64,000 nt of DNA, taken from assembly GCA_036365515.1 (NCBI GenBank), contig CM070875.1, positions 89,108,128 to 89,172,127 of the forward strand, read 5' to 3'. Both the position numbers and the translations under genes were made by a program. This stretch comes from Torymus aiolomorphi. Its lineage: Eukaryota; Arthropoda; Insecta; Hymenoptera; Torymidae. Below are positions 32,438 to 42,454 of the stretch, piece by piece (the stretch's first letter is position 1; each line of letters begins with the position of its first letter). The notes beneath the pieces were generated by a model. It saw nothing but the letters and a program-made list of their open reading frames with translations, ran no database searches and was not told the origin of the DNA.

Positions 32438-33116
32438 GAATACCATGCTATTATTCCGATAGATGAAAGTATATTGAAGCTCAAAAAAACCTCTCTGAGT
32501 TCAGAATATAAAATCTTCCCGAAAAAAACTGCGAAAACAAACAAAAATATATTATCTACACTGAAAAAGAAACGTTAGTACAAGAGTTACTATATTACTA
32601 TTAATTTTGAAATTTTATTATTTTATAAAATAATTAATAAAATATTACTCCATGCGTTATTAAGAATCCAGAATAATAGGTAAAGAATTAAAGATTATAA
32701 AAGGCTATTATATAGGCAACGAGGCAGGCGCAGTCCGCCTGCTGTACCGCGTAGTACCGCGCGCAGGAAAGGCAGTGCGTCTACTCTTTCGCGTTCTATA
32801 TCTCGCAGAAAACATCTTGGGCACTCTTTGGAAAATATCCTTTCCTACGTAAAAAATTCTCAGCTTTCGATCTAGAGGGTAAAAAAAAATATTAAAAATA
32901 TCGTTTTTGAGATATAACACGTTTTGTACTTTTTGAGGGTGAAAATTGAAAATTTCGGGAAAACTGCCTACACCATTGGAAAGCTGAGGAAAAAATACAT
33001 TGGATATGATTATAATAAAATTTTTTCAAGTACATTTCAGTATCTTAAGCATGAGCTGGAAACAGCACGATTTGGCGCTCGCGCGCCGCGCTGGGGCAGT
33101 TAACATGAAACGCCTC
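32438..33116 (+). repeat. 3' subterminal region and right TIR of transposon copy 2
   Basis: Matches, in inverted orientation, 14008-14650 of copy 1: the TTGAAGCTCAAAAAAACC start, the AACGTTAGTA region, CTTTCGCGTTCTAT, and the terminal GGGGCAGTTAACATGAAACGCCTC. An ATATATAT follows. Confidence 0.85.
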
Positions 33117-33129
33117 ATATATATTTTAT

Positions 33130-33770
33130 TATGTAATTTTTTTAATATATAAGAGTATTTTTCACGATAAAAATTTTGATTTAATCCATACTTAAAAAAA
33201 TTTCATATACAATTTTGATTTAGTCGTTGATTAAGATCTTATAACATCATTTTAACAATTTCTCCTTTATTTTATACTGCTATTGCGTATATTTTATATT
33301 GGGAAATTTGGTTTTTGAATATATAAGAGTATATTTACGTTATCAAGTTTGATTTAAAAATCTTTTGTTCCATTTTATTTTTATTATCTTATGTATTAAA
33401 CTGAAACTTAAATAAATTTCGTATACCGATTTCATTTAGCTATTGATTTAGATCTCTTATAAAATCGTTTAATCAATTTCTCATTTATTTTATACTATTA
33501 TTGCGTATATTTTATATTGTGAAACTTGAATACATAAGAGCATATTCACGTTAAAAACTTTGATTTAAAAATCGTTTCTTTGACTTTATTTGTATTTTTA
33601 TATGGATCAAATCGAAACTTAATTAAATTTTATATACAATTTTTATTTAGCTAATCATTAAAATTTCTTATCATCATTCAAATAATTTCTCCTTTATTTT
33701 ATACTGTTATTGCGTATATTTTATATTGAGAAATTTGGTTTTTGAATATATATTTAATAAATATATGCAA
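33130..33770. repeat. ~210-bp AT-rich tandem repeat, about three copies
   Basis: TTATTTTATACTG-TATTGCGTATATTTTATATTG occurs near 33270, 33485 and 33695, and ATAAGAG-ATATT-ACGTT-AAA near 33160, 33325 and 33535. No coding content. Confidence 0.75.
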
Positions 33771-33871
33771 TGTATATACACATTTACTTACATAACTAAT
33801 TTTTTTTTTAATTATCGAGAATTTCTTTCCAAAAAATATTTTCAATTTCTAATGAATTTTCTAAATTATTT

Positions 33872-33872
<1 letters not shown>

Positions 33873-33921
<49 letters not shown>
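33873..33921. repeat. (TA)n microsatellite
   Basis: A perfect TA run of about 24 repeats. Confidence 0.95.
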
Positions 33922-33924
<3 letters not shown>

Positions 33925-34798
33925 TAATTAGGCAGTTTGAGAAGAAATTTTTGACATATTGGTCAGTTTGGGAAGAAATCGAGCAGTTTGGGAAGCTTCC
34001 CAAAGTGGCATCGTTAGATTGGGCAGTTTGGACAGCTTCTCAAAGTGCTATATAGAAAAGTGTCAATTTGGGAATTTCCATAAAAATAGACTATCAGTGT
34101 CGGTTGTAGGGACATTTTCGAAACATCTTCGAAAGCAGTCTCTCTCTTTCTAATCTTGGGTTGCTCCAAAGAGCAACGTGCGCTGTATATACTTCTTCAG
34201 GGCGGTTGCAAGTAAGTGGTAACTGGGGAAGAAGTGATGAAAAACGGAGGAATAGCCAATCACAAACGAGTTTTAAGCAGAATAAGGAATAATACTCTTT
34301 TCAAAGACTATTCCTTCGTTATTACCCCCCTATGCTCGGGTCCAGGAAGCTGGCGTCCATGTATAGAATTTTTCATAATGAATTATGCAAAAGAAATGCG
34401 CGTAAAAAATTATGCAAGTCTTATTGTTGTTACGCTTGCGCGTGCTAATTATTTCGAGAAAAGTTAAAATAATGAGTGGGCGGTGAAAGTGCAGCGCCCA
34501 ATTTTCAATTGACTTTTCCAGATGGAAAACTCCAATTCCCATTAAAAATCATGTGACCATTCGATTGCACGTCGTTGGCGCAAGTAGCGCCCAAATCCCA
34601 AATTCGTAAATTTGTGCATTTTCTATTTTTACAAAAATTACGAAGTCGAGTACTTGTACAGTTGTGCTCACTGTGCTTTTGCTCTGTATTGCATACCTCT
34701 TTAGCCCTTAGGGCTAGTGTGCTAGTACACGTAAAAAGACATAGAGTGCGTGCACGTAAGGACCTTTACATCCAAAAAAGAACAGTCAGGACTGTTGC
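33922..34798. other. Non-coding DNA with short repeats and a MITE relative
   Basis: 33930-34040 has GCAGTTTGGGAAG-type words repeated. At 34228-34330 GGAGGAATAGCCAATCACAAACGAG resembles the left arm of the MITE at 34799 and is followed by a small hairpin (GGAATAATACTC ... GACTATTCC). No gene. Confidence 0.45.
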
Positions 34799-34923
34799 AC
34801 GAATGGAGGAATAGCGTGGAATCACGCCTGACAGCCAATCACAAATGAGTTTTAACAAGACTTCTTCCTTTTTGAATAGGAAGGAACATGTCTTTTTAAA
34901 ACTTGCTTGTGATTGGCTGCTAG
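34799..34923. mobile_element. Palindromic MITE, left part (right part 40804-40832)
   Basis: ACGAATGGAGGAATAGCG at the left pairs with CGCTATTCCTCCATTCGT at the far right (40815-40832), and CAGCCAATCACAA pairs with TTGTGATTGGCTG just before the hAT insertion. Joined across the hAT element it is a ~155-bp palindrome. Confidence 0.75.
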
Positions 34924-35327
34924 CAGGGATGGGTACGTAGAAAACTGTCTGTAGAAAAGGTTAGTTTGCTACACGTCAAAAACTGTGTAAAATACAGTAA
35001 CAAAGGTCTGACGTTTCCTACAGTTTGCGACATCAAGTTTTCTACGTTCTTCTGGATTAAGTATCCGAAGCAAATTTACAAAATACTCTGATTCCACTGT
35101 TACAAAAGCAATATTGCATTAAAAAAAAAAGTAGCTCAAGCTTTGTCAATTTCTTTTTTCCTAAGAGATATTTTTAGAGAATTAATTAATTAAAATTAGA
35201 AGGCTATTCATATTGCTTCCTCCTAGAGGAAGCTTTGTGATAGTAATTTTTTCAGTTGTTGTAAAAACATGTTATAAGTGTTATTGGAGGTGTTAGGAAC
35301 CAAAATACATGATTTTTGAAAAATGTC

Positions 35328-35331
<4 letters not shown>

Positions 35332-35390
<59 letters not shown>
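35332..35390. repeat. (TG)n microsatellite at the retrotransposon 3' end
   Basis: About 29 TG repeats, adjoining the A-run that ends the minus-strand retrotransposon. Partner of 38701-38787. Confidence 0.95.
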
Positions 35391-35393
<3 letters not shown>

Positions 35394-38300
35394 TTGGCCT
35401 AAGGTAGGGAAATCTTCATAGACACCCACTCTGGCTCGGCAGAGTGAGAGTGCCCGATTCACACGATGCCTCCTTCGCACCGTGCGCCTGCGGACTAAAA
35501 CCCTCCTTGTCTTCCCGAGGCCCTCGATATCTAGCACCCACCGGAACTCCTTTACAGTATTACTTTGGTGGGGCCTGTCCTTATCCCAAAGGATCCCTCT
35601 TCGAACGCTGTGTTGCTTAGCCTATCAATCTTGTGGTCTCTTCAGTCTCCTCTTTCTCTCTCCTTCTCTTCTTTGGTCCTTATTGCTTCCCTAATGAAGG
35701 TAGCTATAAGGTCCCATTTCTCTTGCATCGTCAACATGGTCGCTACCAGGTTATCTTTCGATATCCGAGCTAATCCTAGTTCTGTCGCGAGGTTGCTTCT
35801 GTCGCGTTCGTGTGCAGGGCACACAAACAAGGTGTGCTCCGCGTCGTCCTGCTCTTCGCCGCAGAAACGGCAATTACTGTTGGGCCTATGCCCTCTTTTG
35901 GCTCGGTAAACTCCAAAACAGCCATGGTTGCTGAGCGCCTGCGTCAGTCGATAATCCACAACGCCATGTTCGCGTAGTACCCACTCCTTGACCCTTGGTA
36001 TGAGGGTGTGCGTCCATCGTCCGTCCTTCGACGAGTCCCATTCCTCCTGCCATCTCTTGAAGAGGGTTTCTCTTGCTTTGATCCGTATTAGCTTCTTCTT
36101 TTCTTCGGTCAGCTGACCTTCTCTCCTTCGGTCTTCTTCTTGCTCGAACCATACCTCTTTCCTCTCGAGGGCTATTAGTCTTATTGGGGGAACAGCTGAA
36201 AGGACGTTAGCTGCATCCCTTGATAGTGTCCGCCATGCGCTGGTTATACGGAGGTTCATCTTGCGCTGCACTGCCCCCATGTGCCTGTCCACGTCTGCTG
36301 GTAGAGCTCGTCCAGCCCATGTTGATGCTCCGTACAGTTGGATCGACTCTACAACTGTCGACAGTAGCTTCCTGCGTGCTGGCCATGGTCCTCCTATGTT
36401 GGGCATTAGTCGAGAAAGTGATGCACACGCTATTGATGCCTTCGTTGCTGCCTCTTTGATATGGTGCTTGAATGACCATTTCTTATCTAGCCACACCCCC
36501 AGATACTTGATCTCGCTCTTGAGCGGGATTTCTTCGCAATTGATTTCGAACTGCGGAGGGTCGAATTTCCTTCGGCGCGTTACCAATAATGCTTCGCACT
36601 TGTGCACTGCCAGCCTCAAGTGTCTACTGCTCAGCCAACTGGCAATAATTTCCAGCGCCTCATTGGCTATTAGTTCCACTTCCCATGTTTCTTTTGTTAC
36701 AACTAAAAGGGCTAGATCGTCCGCGAATCCGACTAAGTATCCTCCTTCTGGCAGTTCGAGTCTAAGCAGCCCGTCGTACATACAGATCCAGAGAAAGGGT
36801 CCTTTGATCGATCCTTGCGGTACCCCTGCTGTCAGGTCGATTTCTATCCTACCATCCTTGGTGATTATCACTAGTTTCCTCCCGGTGAGGTAGCTGTTTA
36901 GTATCCTGAGTAGATATTGGGGCATCTTTTTCTCTTTATTTAGAGATTCATAGATACGCTCCCAGCTGGTAGAGTTGAACGCGTTTTTAACGTCCAGCGC
37001 TATGATTGCGCAGTATCCTCCTCGGCCGGGCAGTTCATATAACGCCTCTGAGACTCTTTCGTGCACTTTCTGTAGGGCGTGGTGAGTAGACAGCCCTTTG
37101 CGAAACCCGAACTGATTTGGCGAGATTCCCTCGTTATCCTCTCTCTCAATCTCGTTTTCCATCCTATTGAGAATTAGCCTCTCGAAGAGTTTGCCCGTCG
37201 AGTCTATCATTCCCAGCGGTCTATACGAGGAGGGATCAGCCGTCGCGCCCGCCTTGCCCTTGGATATCAAGACCAGCTTCTGTCTCTTCCACCTAGCAGG
37301 AAACGTTCCTTCGGCTAGGCATTTGTTGAAGACGCTCAATAACAGCTGCGGATTCTTTTGCGTCACCAGACGCAGTACTTCGTTGGGGATGCCGTCCAGT
37401 CCTGGGCTTTTCCCAGGAGCAAGTCTACTCGCCGCTGCTTTCAGTTCCTGCATGGTGAAGGGTTCTCCTGCTGGGCTGATCGCTTCATTCGGGAAACTAA
37501 TTCGCGGTTCTCCTGCTGGAAATAGTACCTCTACTATCCTCCGCAGGCTCAGCTCATCGCTCGGCGCGCTTGTCCCTGACGCCTTGCGCAGTTTGCCCAT
37601 CACTATATTGTAAGGAAGCCCCCAAGGGTCTCGATTTATCGACTCGATGAGATCCTTCCAGCTCTTGTCCTTGCTTAGCTTCACTGCTATCCGCAGGGTT
37701 CTTCTGGCTTGTTTATAAGCCTCTTGTGCCTCTGCCGTGTTTGGTCCGTTCGCTTTCCTTGCTCGCTGGTGGATTCGGCGCCGCTTATTGTACTCTTTCC
37801 TTAGCTCAGCCAACTTCTCGTTCCACCAGTATGTTGATTTCCTGTGGTAGGTTGGCGGTCTACGTGGCATCGACGCATTGCATGCGTCCGTTAATGTTTG
37901 CACAGCAATCTCTGTTATTTCTTCTGCTGTTAGCCCCTCCAGGTCGGCTGCAGTTACTCTGCCGATTGCCTGTAGGAAGACTTCTCGATCCATTTTGTTG
38001 AGGCACCATCCCTCTCTCACTTTGTGCTGCTTCCGTTGTTTCCCTGCGATGTTTACCGAAATATATCGATGATCGCTGAGCGTCTCCTCTTGTAGCACTT
38101 CCCACGATGTGATGCCCTTCATCGCCATGGGTGATGCGAATGTCAGGTCCAACACCGACCTGGAGTCGCCTCTCTCAAAGGTATGTACTCCTGGTGTATT
38201 CACCGCCGTCAGATTAAGTGTCGCCATCATTTCTTCGAGAAGATTTCCTCTATGGTCTTGAGGCCCTTCCGTCGACGTTCTTGCTTTGGCGTTAAAGTCG

Positions 38301-38696
38301 CCTGCTACTATAATTGGTACCTTCCACTTACTAACCTCCTGTGATAGCGCGACTAAGTCCTGCTCCACTGCCGCGCCTGGGGTATTTGGAGAGAAGTAAC
38401 AACTGTATATGGCCAGCTGTCCAACAGCTATGCCTACGAAGCCATTCCCTGACGTCAATTTTCTTGCATCGAGATTCCCGTGCTTCCATATGTAGATTGC
38501 AGCATTCCCTTTCTTATCTGGGAACCACCTTGCGTCTTGTAGATCTCGATTTTGCTCCGAGATCAGAATGATGCCAGCTCCTCTGTCCCTCGCGGTCTGG
38601 ATGGCAAGGTCTTGTGCTGCCCTGGACCGGTTCAGGTTGATCTGCACGATGCTTGTATTGGGGATGTTAGCCATTTTTTCGGCCTTTAGCCTCTAG

Positions 38697-38700
<4 letters not shown>
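35391..38700 (-). mobile_element. R1-clade non-LTR retrotransposon inserted in (TG)n
   Basis: The element is exactly bracketed by two (TG)n tracts, i.e. (CA)n on its own strand. It starts only 26 bases before the ORF2 ATG, so ORF1 is missing (5' truncation), and ends after a ~250-bp 3' UTR in AGGCCAAAAA. Waldo-type members of the R1 clade are known to target ACAY-type microsatellites, which fits this setting. Confidence 0.8.
35642..38674 (-). CDS. R1-clade ORF2: endonuclease and reverse transcriptase
   Basis: An intact 1010-aa ORF. An APE-type endonuclease comes first: QINLNRSRAA, ISEQNRD, VAGDFNAKA, VLDLTFAS and LSDHRYIS hold the catalytic residues. Reverse transcriptase follows: APGKSPGLDGIPNEVL, YRPLGMIDSTGKLFERLI, NQFGFRKGLSTHHAL, IIALDVKNAFNSTSW, GVPQGSIKGPFLW, and the catalytic GFADDLALLV. 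The C-terminus has a CX2CX8HX4C zinc knuckle (CRFCGEEQDDAEHTLFVC). The protein nicks target DNA and primes reverse transcription there. There is no internal stop across >1000 codons, so this copy is young or was recently active. The ATG at 38674 sits just before the endonuclease domain. Confidence 0.93.
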   Translation of the reverse strand: MANIPNTSIVQINLNRSRAAQDLAIQTARDRGAGIILISEQNRDLQDARWFPDKKGNAAIYIWKHGNLDARKLTSGNGFVGIAVGQLAIYSCYFSPNTPGAAVEQDLVALSQEVSKWKVPIIVAGDFNAKARTSTEGPQDHRGNLLEEMMATLNLTAVNTPGVHTFERGDSRSVLDLTFASPMAMKGITSWEVLQEETLSDHRYISVNIAGKQRKQHKVREGWCLNKMDREVFLQAIGRVTAADLEGLTAEEITEIAVQTLTDACNASMPRRPPTYHRKSTYWWNEKLAELRKEYNKRRRIHQRARKANGPNTAEAQEAYKQARRTLRIAVKLSKDKSWKDLIESINRDPWGLPYNIVMGKLRKASGTSAPSDELSLRRIVEVLFPAGEPRISFPNEAISPAGEPFTMQELKAAASRLAPGKSPGLDGIPNEVLRLVTQKNPQLLLSVFNKCLAEGTFPARWKRQKLVLISKGKAGATADPSSYRPLGMIDSTGKLFERLILNRMENEIEREDNEGISPNQFGFRKGLSTHHALQKVHERVSEALYELPGRGGYCAIIALDVKNAFNSTSWERIYESLNKEKKMPQYLLRILNSYLTGRKLVIITKDGRIEIDLTAGVPQGSIKGPFLWICMYDGLLRLELPEGGYLVGFADDLALLVVTKETWEVELIANEALEIIASWLSSRHLRLAVHKCEALLVTRRRKFDPPQFEINCEEIPLKSEIKYLGVWLDKKWSFKHHIKEAATKASIACASLSRLMPNIGGPWPARRKLLSTVVESIQLYGASTWAGRALPADVDRHMGAVQRKMNLRITSAWRTLSRDAANVLSAVPPIRLIALERKEVWFEQEEDRRREGQLTEEKKKLIRIKARETLFKRWQEEWDSSKDGRWTHTLIPRVKEWVLREHGVVDYRLTQALSNHGCFGVYRAKRGHRPNSNCRFCGEEQDDAEHTLFVCPAHERDRSNLATELGLARISKDNLVATMLTMQEKWDLIATFIREAIRTKEEKERERGD

Positions 38701-38787
<87 letters not shown>
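38701..38787. repeat. (TG)43 microsatellite at the retrotransposon 5' end
   Basis: An uninterrupted TG run of about 43 repeats, immediately next to the first base of the minus-strand element. Confidence 0.95.
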
Positions 38788-38789
<2 letters not shown>

Positions 38790-40780
38790 CTGAATCTCAG
38801 CTTCTACTCGATCGATTTTAATCAGACAGGTCTCATTTTTTGTTTTTTTTTGTTTGATGGCGGGTCAAAAATCGGTTTTCGATTGGGCTGATTCGTTTCG
38901 TTTTATTTCAAATTTTCGATTTTATCAAAATTTATTTTTGATTTTTTTAATGATCAGATTTAAATTTTTGAATCGGATGGGTAGCATTCGAAAGAGCGTA
39001 AAAAAACCTATAATTAAAAAAAAATCTCTAGCTATCACGGTTCTCATGTTATTGATAAAAATGAGTTTTTTTTTTAAGCCTGTAACTCACAAACTAAACG
39101 GTCCATTTTTTCGAAAAAAATCACGATAATGCACAATATAAATAGCTATAATCTGTAAAAATTTGAATCCATTTCTTTGGTTATTTTTTAAGAAAAAAAT
39201 TGAAAAATGAAAAAAACGCTTTCTCTATGCCCGACGTTTACGGAAGTAAAATTGACTTAATCGCTTCAAAATTCCTTGTAGAGGTAGATTTTGTATAGTT
39301 CTCGGTCGAGTTCTTTGGGCAAAATATTTGGTCTAAAATTTTCAGAGATATTTGAGGTTAAAAATTTGTTGACATTTTTTAAAAATCGTAATTTCTCGAG
39401 AACGGCTCTATTTATCTGAATCGGGTGGATGGCATTCGAATGAGAATTAAAATACCTATGTTTTCTAAAAAAAATTAATTTTTTATCTATCACGGTTCTT
39501 TAGTTATCATCAAAAACAAAAACGTGTTTTTTTTTAAAACTCATAACTCCCTATAGACGTTATCATCATCATTATATTATAAAAATATATAGAATTGACG
39601 TCAAAATGTAATATGTTTGAATTTTCAAGGTTGAATTCTTGAGTTTAAGTATTCAAAACTGATGTAAAAAAGTTGAGTAAAAAAAGTCACTTTTTAAGAC
39701 CTCTTTTTAGGTAGGAAAACGCCGAAAATCATTCATGTGTTACAATAATTAATTTAATCTCTAAATTCAAAAAGATTTATATTTTATTTTAGAAAACGCG
39801 CAGTGATATCTACTGCTAGATGGTGTGGAATGAGGAAACGTCATTGAGTAGGCATTCGATGATGTTTTTTTTTAATTTTTAAAAACCAACCAACAAAATT
39901 AATTAAAATGTTTAAAAATTATATCTATTATAATCTATTATAATTATGAATTATGCATTATGAATGGATTATATTCTGCATTATTATAATTTATTTGTGA
40001 GTTATGAACTTTAAAAAAAAAACACGTTTTTGATAATAACAAAAGAACCGTGATAGCTATTTTTGCTTTTTAATGATAAAAAGTAGAAAGAGTAAAAATA
40101 AAAAGTCACAAACCATTTAACATAGTCTCACCGTACAGAATAAAGTATTAAATTTTAAATATTGAAATTAAAAATAAATTAAAGGAATCAGTAAATTAAG
40201 TTTGAGGAAGCTACGTGCCAATGAATTGGCAGCGTTTTCTTTTATTGTTTTTATTTTTTTGTGTATCTCTTACCTATCAGCATTCATTTTTATTTATTGT
40301 AAACTATAATCTTACAATAATGAATAATAATAATTATTACTGTAATGATGTTTTTAAAATTAAGTTTTTGTAGCTATACTATGTTTTTATAACTAAAAGG
40401 TGAAATTAACCGAAATAACAATTTGTAACTGAAAGGTGAAACTAACTCAGAAAATTCATAACATAACGAGAATATAAGATATATTATCATTACGTAGCGA
40501 CGCCTGTCTTATGGGGGGCTGAATTAACACTTATTTTGGACTTCACGAAAACGGACGATCTGGCCTTATTCTAAACTGAATGATAATATTGATAATATAC
40601 CTATTCTATATTCTCTGAAATAACTGATAGGTAAAACTAACAAAAATACGAATGAAAATCAATTTGAAAACTGTTTATTTTAGTTTACGACGTTTGTTAC
40701 GTATGTTACAGGGTTTTCGACGTTTTTTACGTTTTCGACAGTTTCCTACAATGTTACGGTAGAATACTGTTGAAATTGTC
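38788..40780. other. AT-rich interior of the hAT-like element
   Basis: No gene. Two diverged direct copies of a ~450-bp stretch are recognisable (GAATCGG-TGG-T-GCATTCGAA and ATC-CTATCACGGTTCT at about 38970-39040 and 39418-39495), and an inverted piece of it at about 40020-40060. Confidence 0.55.
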
Positions 40781-40832
40781 GGAAACCCATCCCTGGCTGC
40801 CAGCCGTTATTCCTCGCTATTCCTCCATTCGT

Positions 40833-41230
40833 TCAAGGGCCCTTACAGTTACAGGAACAGTGATAAAATAACATTGGGTAATATCAAGGAACGCGGGAGC
40901 GTTCCGAAGGCAAGTATAGAAGAACCTTAGGACGATCGCGTGATTATATACTTTGAAATGGATGTATACGAGAAATTCAATGCGATTATATACCTATTGC
41001 GTTAGTTTCAACTATATAACATATCCCTCTTAATCGACAGCCATTTCATTGCTCTATTCAAATCAAAAGATTTTATTTAAAAAGATTATCTCGTTCAAAA
41101 GATATAGCGAGTTGATTTTTTTTATGTGCTGTTTCCTTTCCGAATTTTTCTTCATGTTATTCCGTTATCCGGTTTGCAGCTCTTACGACACTTCCGATTA
41201 ATATGTATAGTTATAGTATTATATACTCGA

Positions 41231-41264
<34 letters not shown>

Positions 41265-41362
41265 AGAACGAGAGGGAGAGAGAGAAGCCGTATATGGTAT
41301 CAACCTACCTTGTTATTTTCATACATAACTTTCAATATATATACGCATTAGTCCCTATATAT
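40833..41362. other. Intergenic DNA with GA-repeat and left target copy
   Basis: No gene. GAGA microsatellite at about 41228-41287. The stretch ends in TAGTCCCTATATAT (41349-41362), repeated at 46228-46241 on the other side of the next retrotransposon. Confidence 0.6.
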
Positions 41363-41671
41363 GATACGCGTCTGACGGAGGAATGGGGACGGACGTGCTG
41401 GTGAAGAGCCGCGTATTGGTTCTGTTTATTCGATATCTAGTGCAAGCCCATAGCGACGAAGGTGGCTTTTCTAGTGAGTTGCTATTGAGGATTCGTGGCA
41501 AGATATAAATCGTCGTGAGGGACAGTGAAATTTGACCACAAAAAGCCATTGAAGATTCCACATTTTTTGAGGTTAGCTCAGCGGCGATCTGGGCTCTCTT
41601 GCTGGTGGCGCTCCTCGCGTCTCATCATATATAAGCTATAGTACCAGCCCGCGAGTTCTACCATCTATAAC

Positions 41672-42454
41672 ATGGCACCACCAAAAACAGCAAATACCAG
41701 CACGAACAATAAACCTGCCGATAATAAATCGATCAAAGAGCTTTTATGTACGCAAAAAACAATGACTAGAGCTCTCACTGCTAGCCAAAATACAGACAGT
41801 ACAAAATTACTAAATGATATCATATGCAAATTAGACATAGTAACTAACGAAATGTCCGAGATGAGAAGAGAACTTTCCAATGTCAAAACGTTAGTCAGAG
41901 ATACCGTAGCTGCCGAACTTGCAAATAGAGAAGAAAAGTGGAATGCGGAAAGGGATCTAACGAATGAGAGACTGGTGTCTATCGAAAGGAAGCACGAAGC
42001 AATCTCGAGGTTAGGAATCAAAAATAACATTGTTATCAAAGGACACCAAATAGAAACTAATGAGTTGAAAAAAGAAGTAAGTGCTCTCATAGAGGAAAAA
42101 TTGAAAATAAAAGTGAATGTCACTGAAGCCTTTCATATTAAAACATTGAAAAATGGTCACATTATTATCGCTAAATTGGCTAGTTTTGAAGAGAAGCAGC
42201 ACGTGATGTCTAACAAAATGCAGCTGAAAGGAAGTGAGCTTTATATCTTAAGCGACCGTACTAAAATGGAGAGAGATATACAGAGGAGCATAGCTCAATT
42301 GGCGGATGCGGAAAGAAGAAATGGCAAAGAGGTTAAGGTCGGTTTTAAGAAAATCACAGTCGACGGTGTAACGCAGAAGTGGAAGGACGGAGTGGGTTTA
42401 ACAGCAATCGATGCGCTACCCCAACTTTCCTTTCGCGACGATTTCTCGGCATGA
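41672..42454 (+). CDS. ORF1 protein of the non-LTR element
   Basis: 260 aa, apparently intact. It has a Lys/Asn-rich N-terminus, a central coiled coil (about residues 45-110, heptad-like, ending RLVSIERKHEAISRL), then a compact fold resembling the RRM/C-terminal domains of L1-type ORF1 proteins (NNIVIKGHQIETNELKKEV ... VTEAFHIKTLKNGHIIIAKL). There is no CCHC knuckle, unlike most Jockey and R1 ORF1. It would bind element RNA as a chaperone. ORF2 overlaps its last 44 bases in another frame. Confidence 0.75.
   Translation: MAPPKTANTSTNNKPADNKSIKELLCTQKTMTRALTASQNTDSTKLLNDIICKLDIVTNEMSEMRRELSNVKTLVRDTVAAELANREEKWNAERDLTNERLVSIERKHEAISRLGIKNNIVIKGHQIETNELKKEVSALIEEKLKIKVNVTEAFHIKTLKNGHIIIAKLASFEEKQHVMSNKMQLKGSELYILSDRTKMERDIQRSIAQLADAERRNGKEVKVGFKKITVDGVTQKWKDGVGLTAIDALPQLSFRDDFSA

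Larger units (their letters stand above)
17039..33116 (+). mobile_element. DDE-type DNA transposon, copy 2, split by a 12.9 kb block
   Basis: Same family as 14008-17030 but on the opposite strand, separated from it by only ATATATAT (17031-17038), which is repeated after its right end (33117-33124). The 5' part with the transposase is 17039-19506; the 3' part with subterminal region and right TIR is 32438-33116. Copy 1 shows these two parts joined directly, so 19507-32437 is an insertion. The left end is rearranged: GAGGCG is followed at once by an inner TIR/subterminal segment in inverted orientation (about 17045-17300), then a partial 5' TIR. Confidence 0.75.
34924..40795. mobile_element. 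Non-autonomous hAT-like element carrying a nested retrotransposon
   Basis: The ends are CAGGGATGGGT and its inverse, a typical hAT terminus. The flanks GCTGCTAG (34916-34923) and GCTGCCAG (40796-40803) form an 8-bp duplication with one change, as hAT elements make. No hAT transposase ORF exists inside; after removing the R1-clade insertion about 2.5 kb of AT-rich DNA remains, with ACGT-GAAAAC-type subterminal repeats near both ends. Confidence 0.75.

Noticed and set aside
14008..33116. The two DDE elements as one giant inverted transposon
   Set aside because: Copy 1 has its own pair of TIRs and flanks; the second copy has its own right end and flanking ATATATAT, so they are separate insertions.
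35391..35410. Telomeric TTAGG targeting of the R1-clade element
   Set aside because: Only a single TTAGG occurs at the 3' end, with no telomere repeats; the flanks are (TG)n.
40880..41300. Gene in the stretch before the non-LTR element
   Set aside because: The 92-codon ORF there is mostly an RE-repeat from the GA microsatellite.
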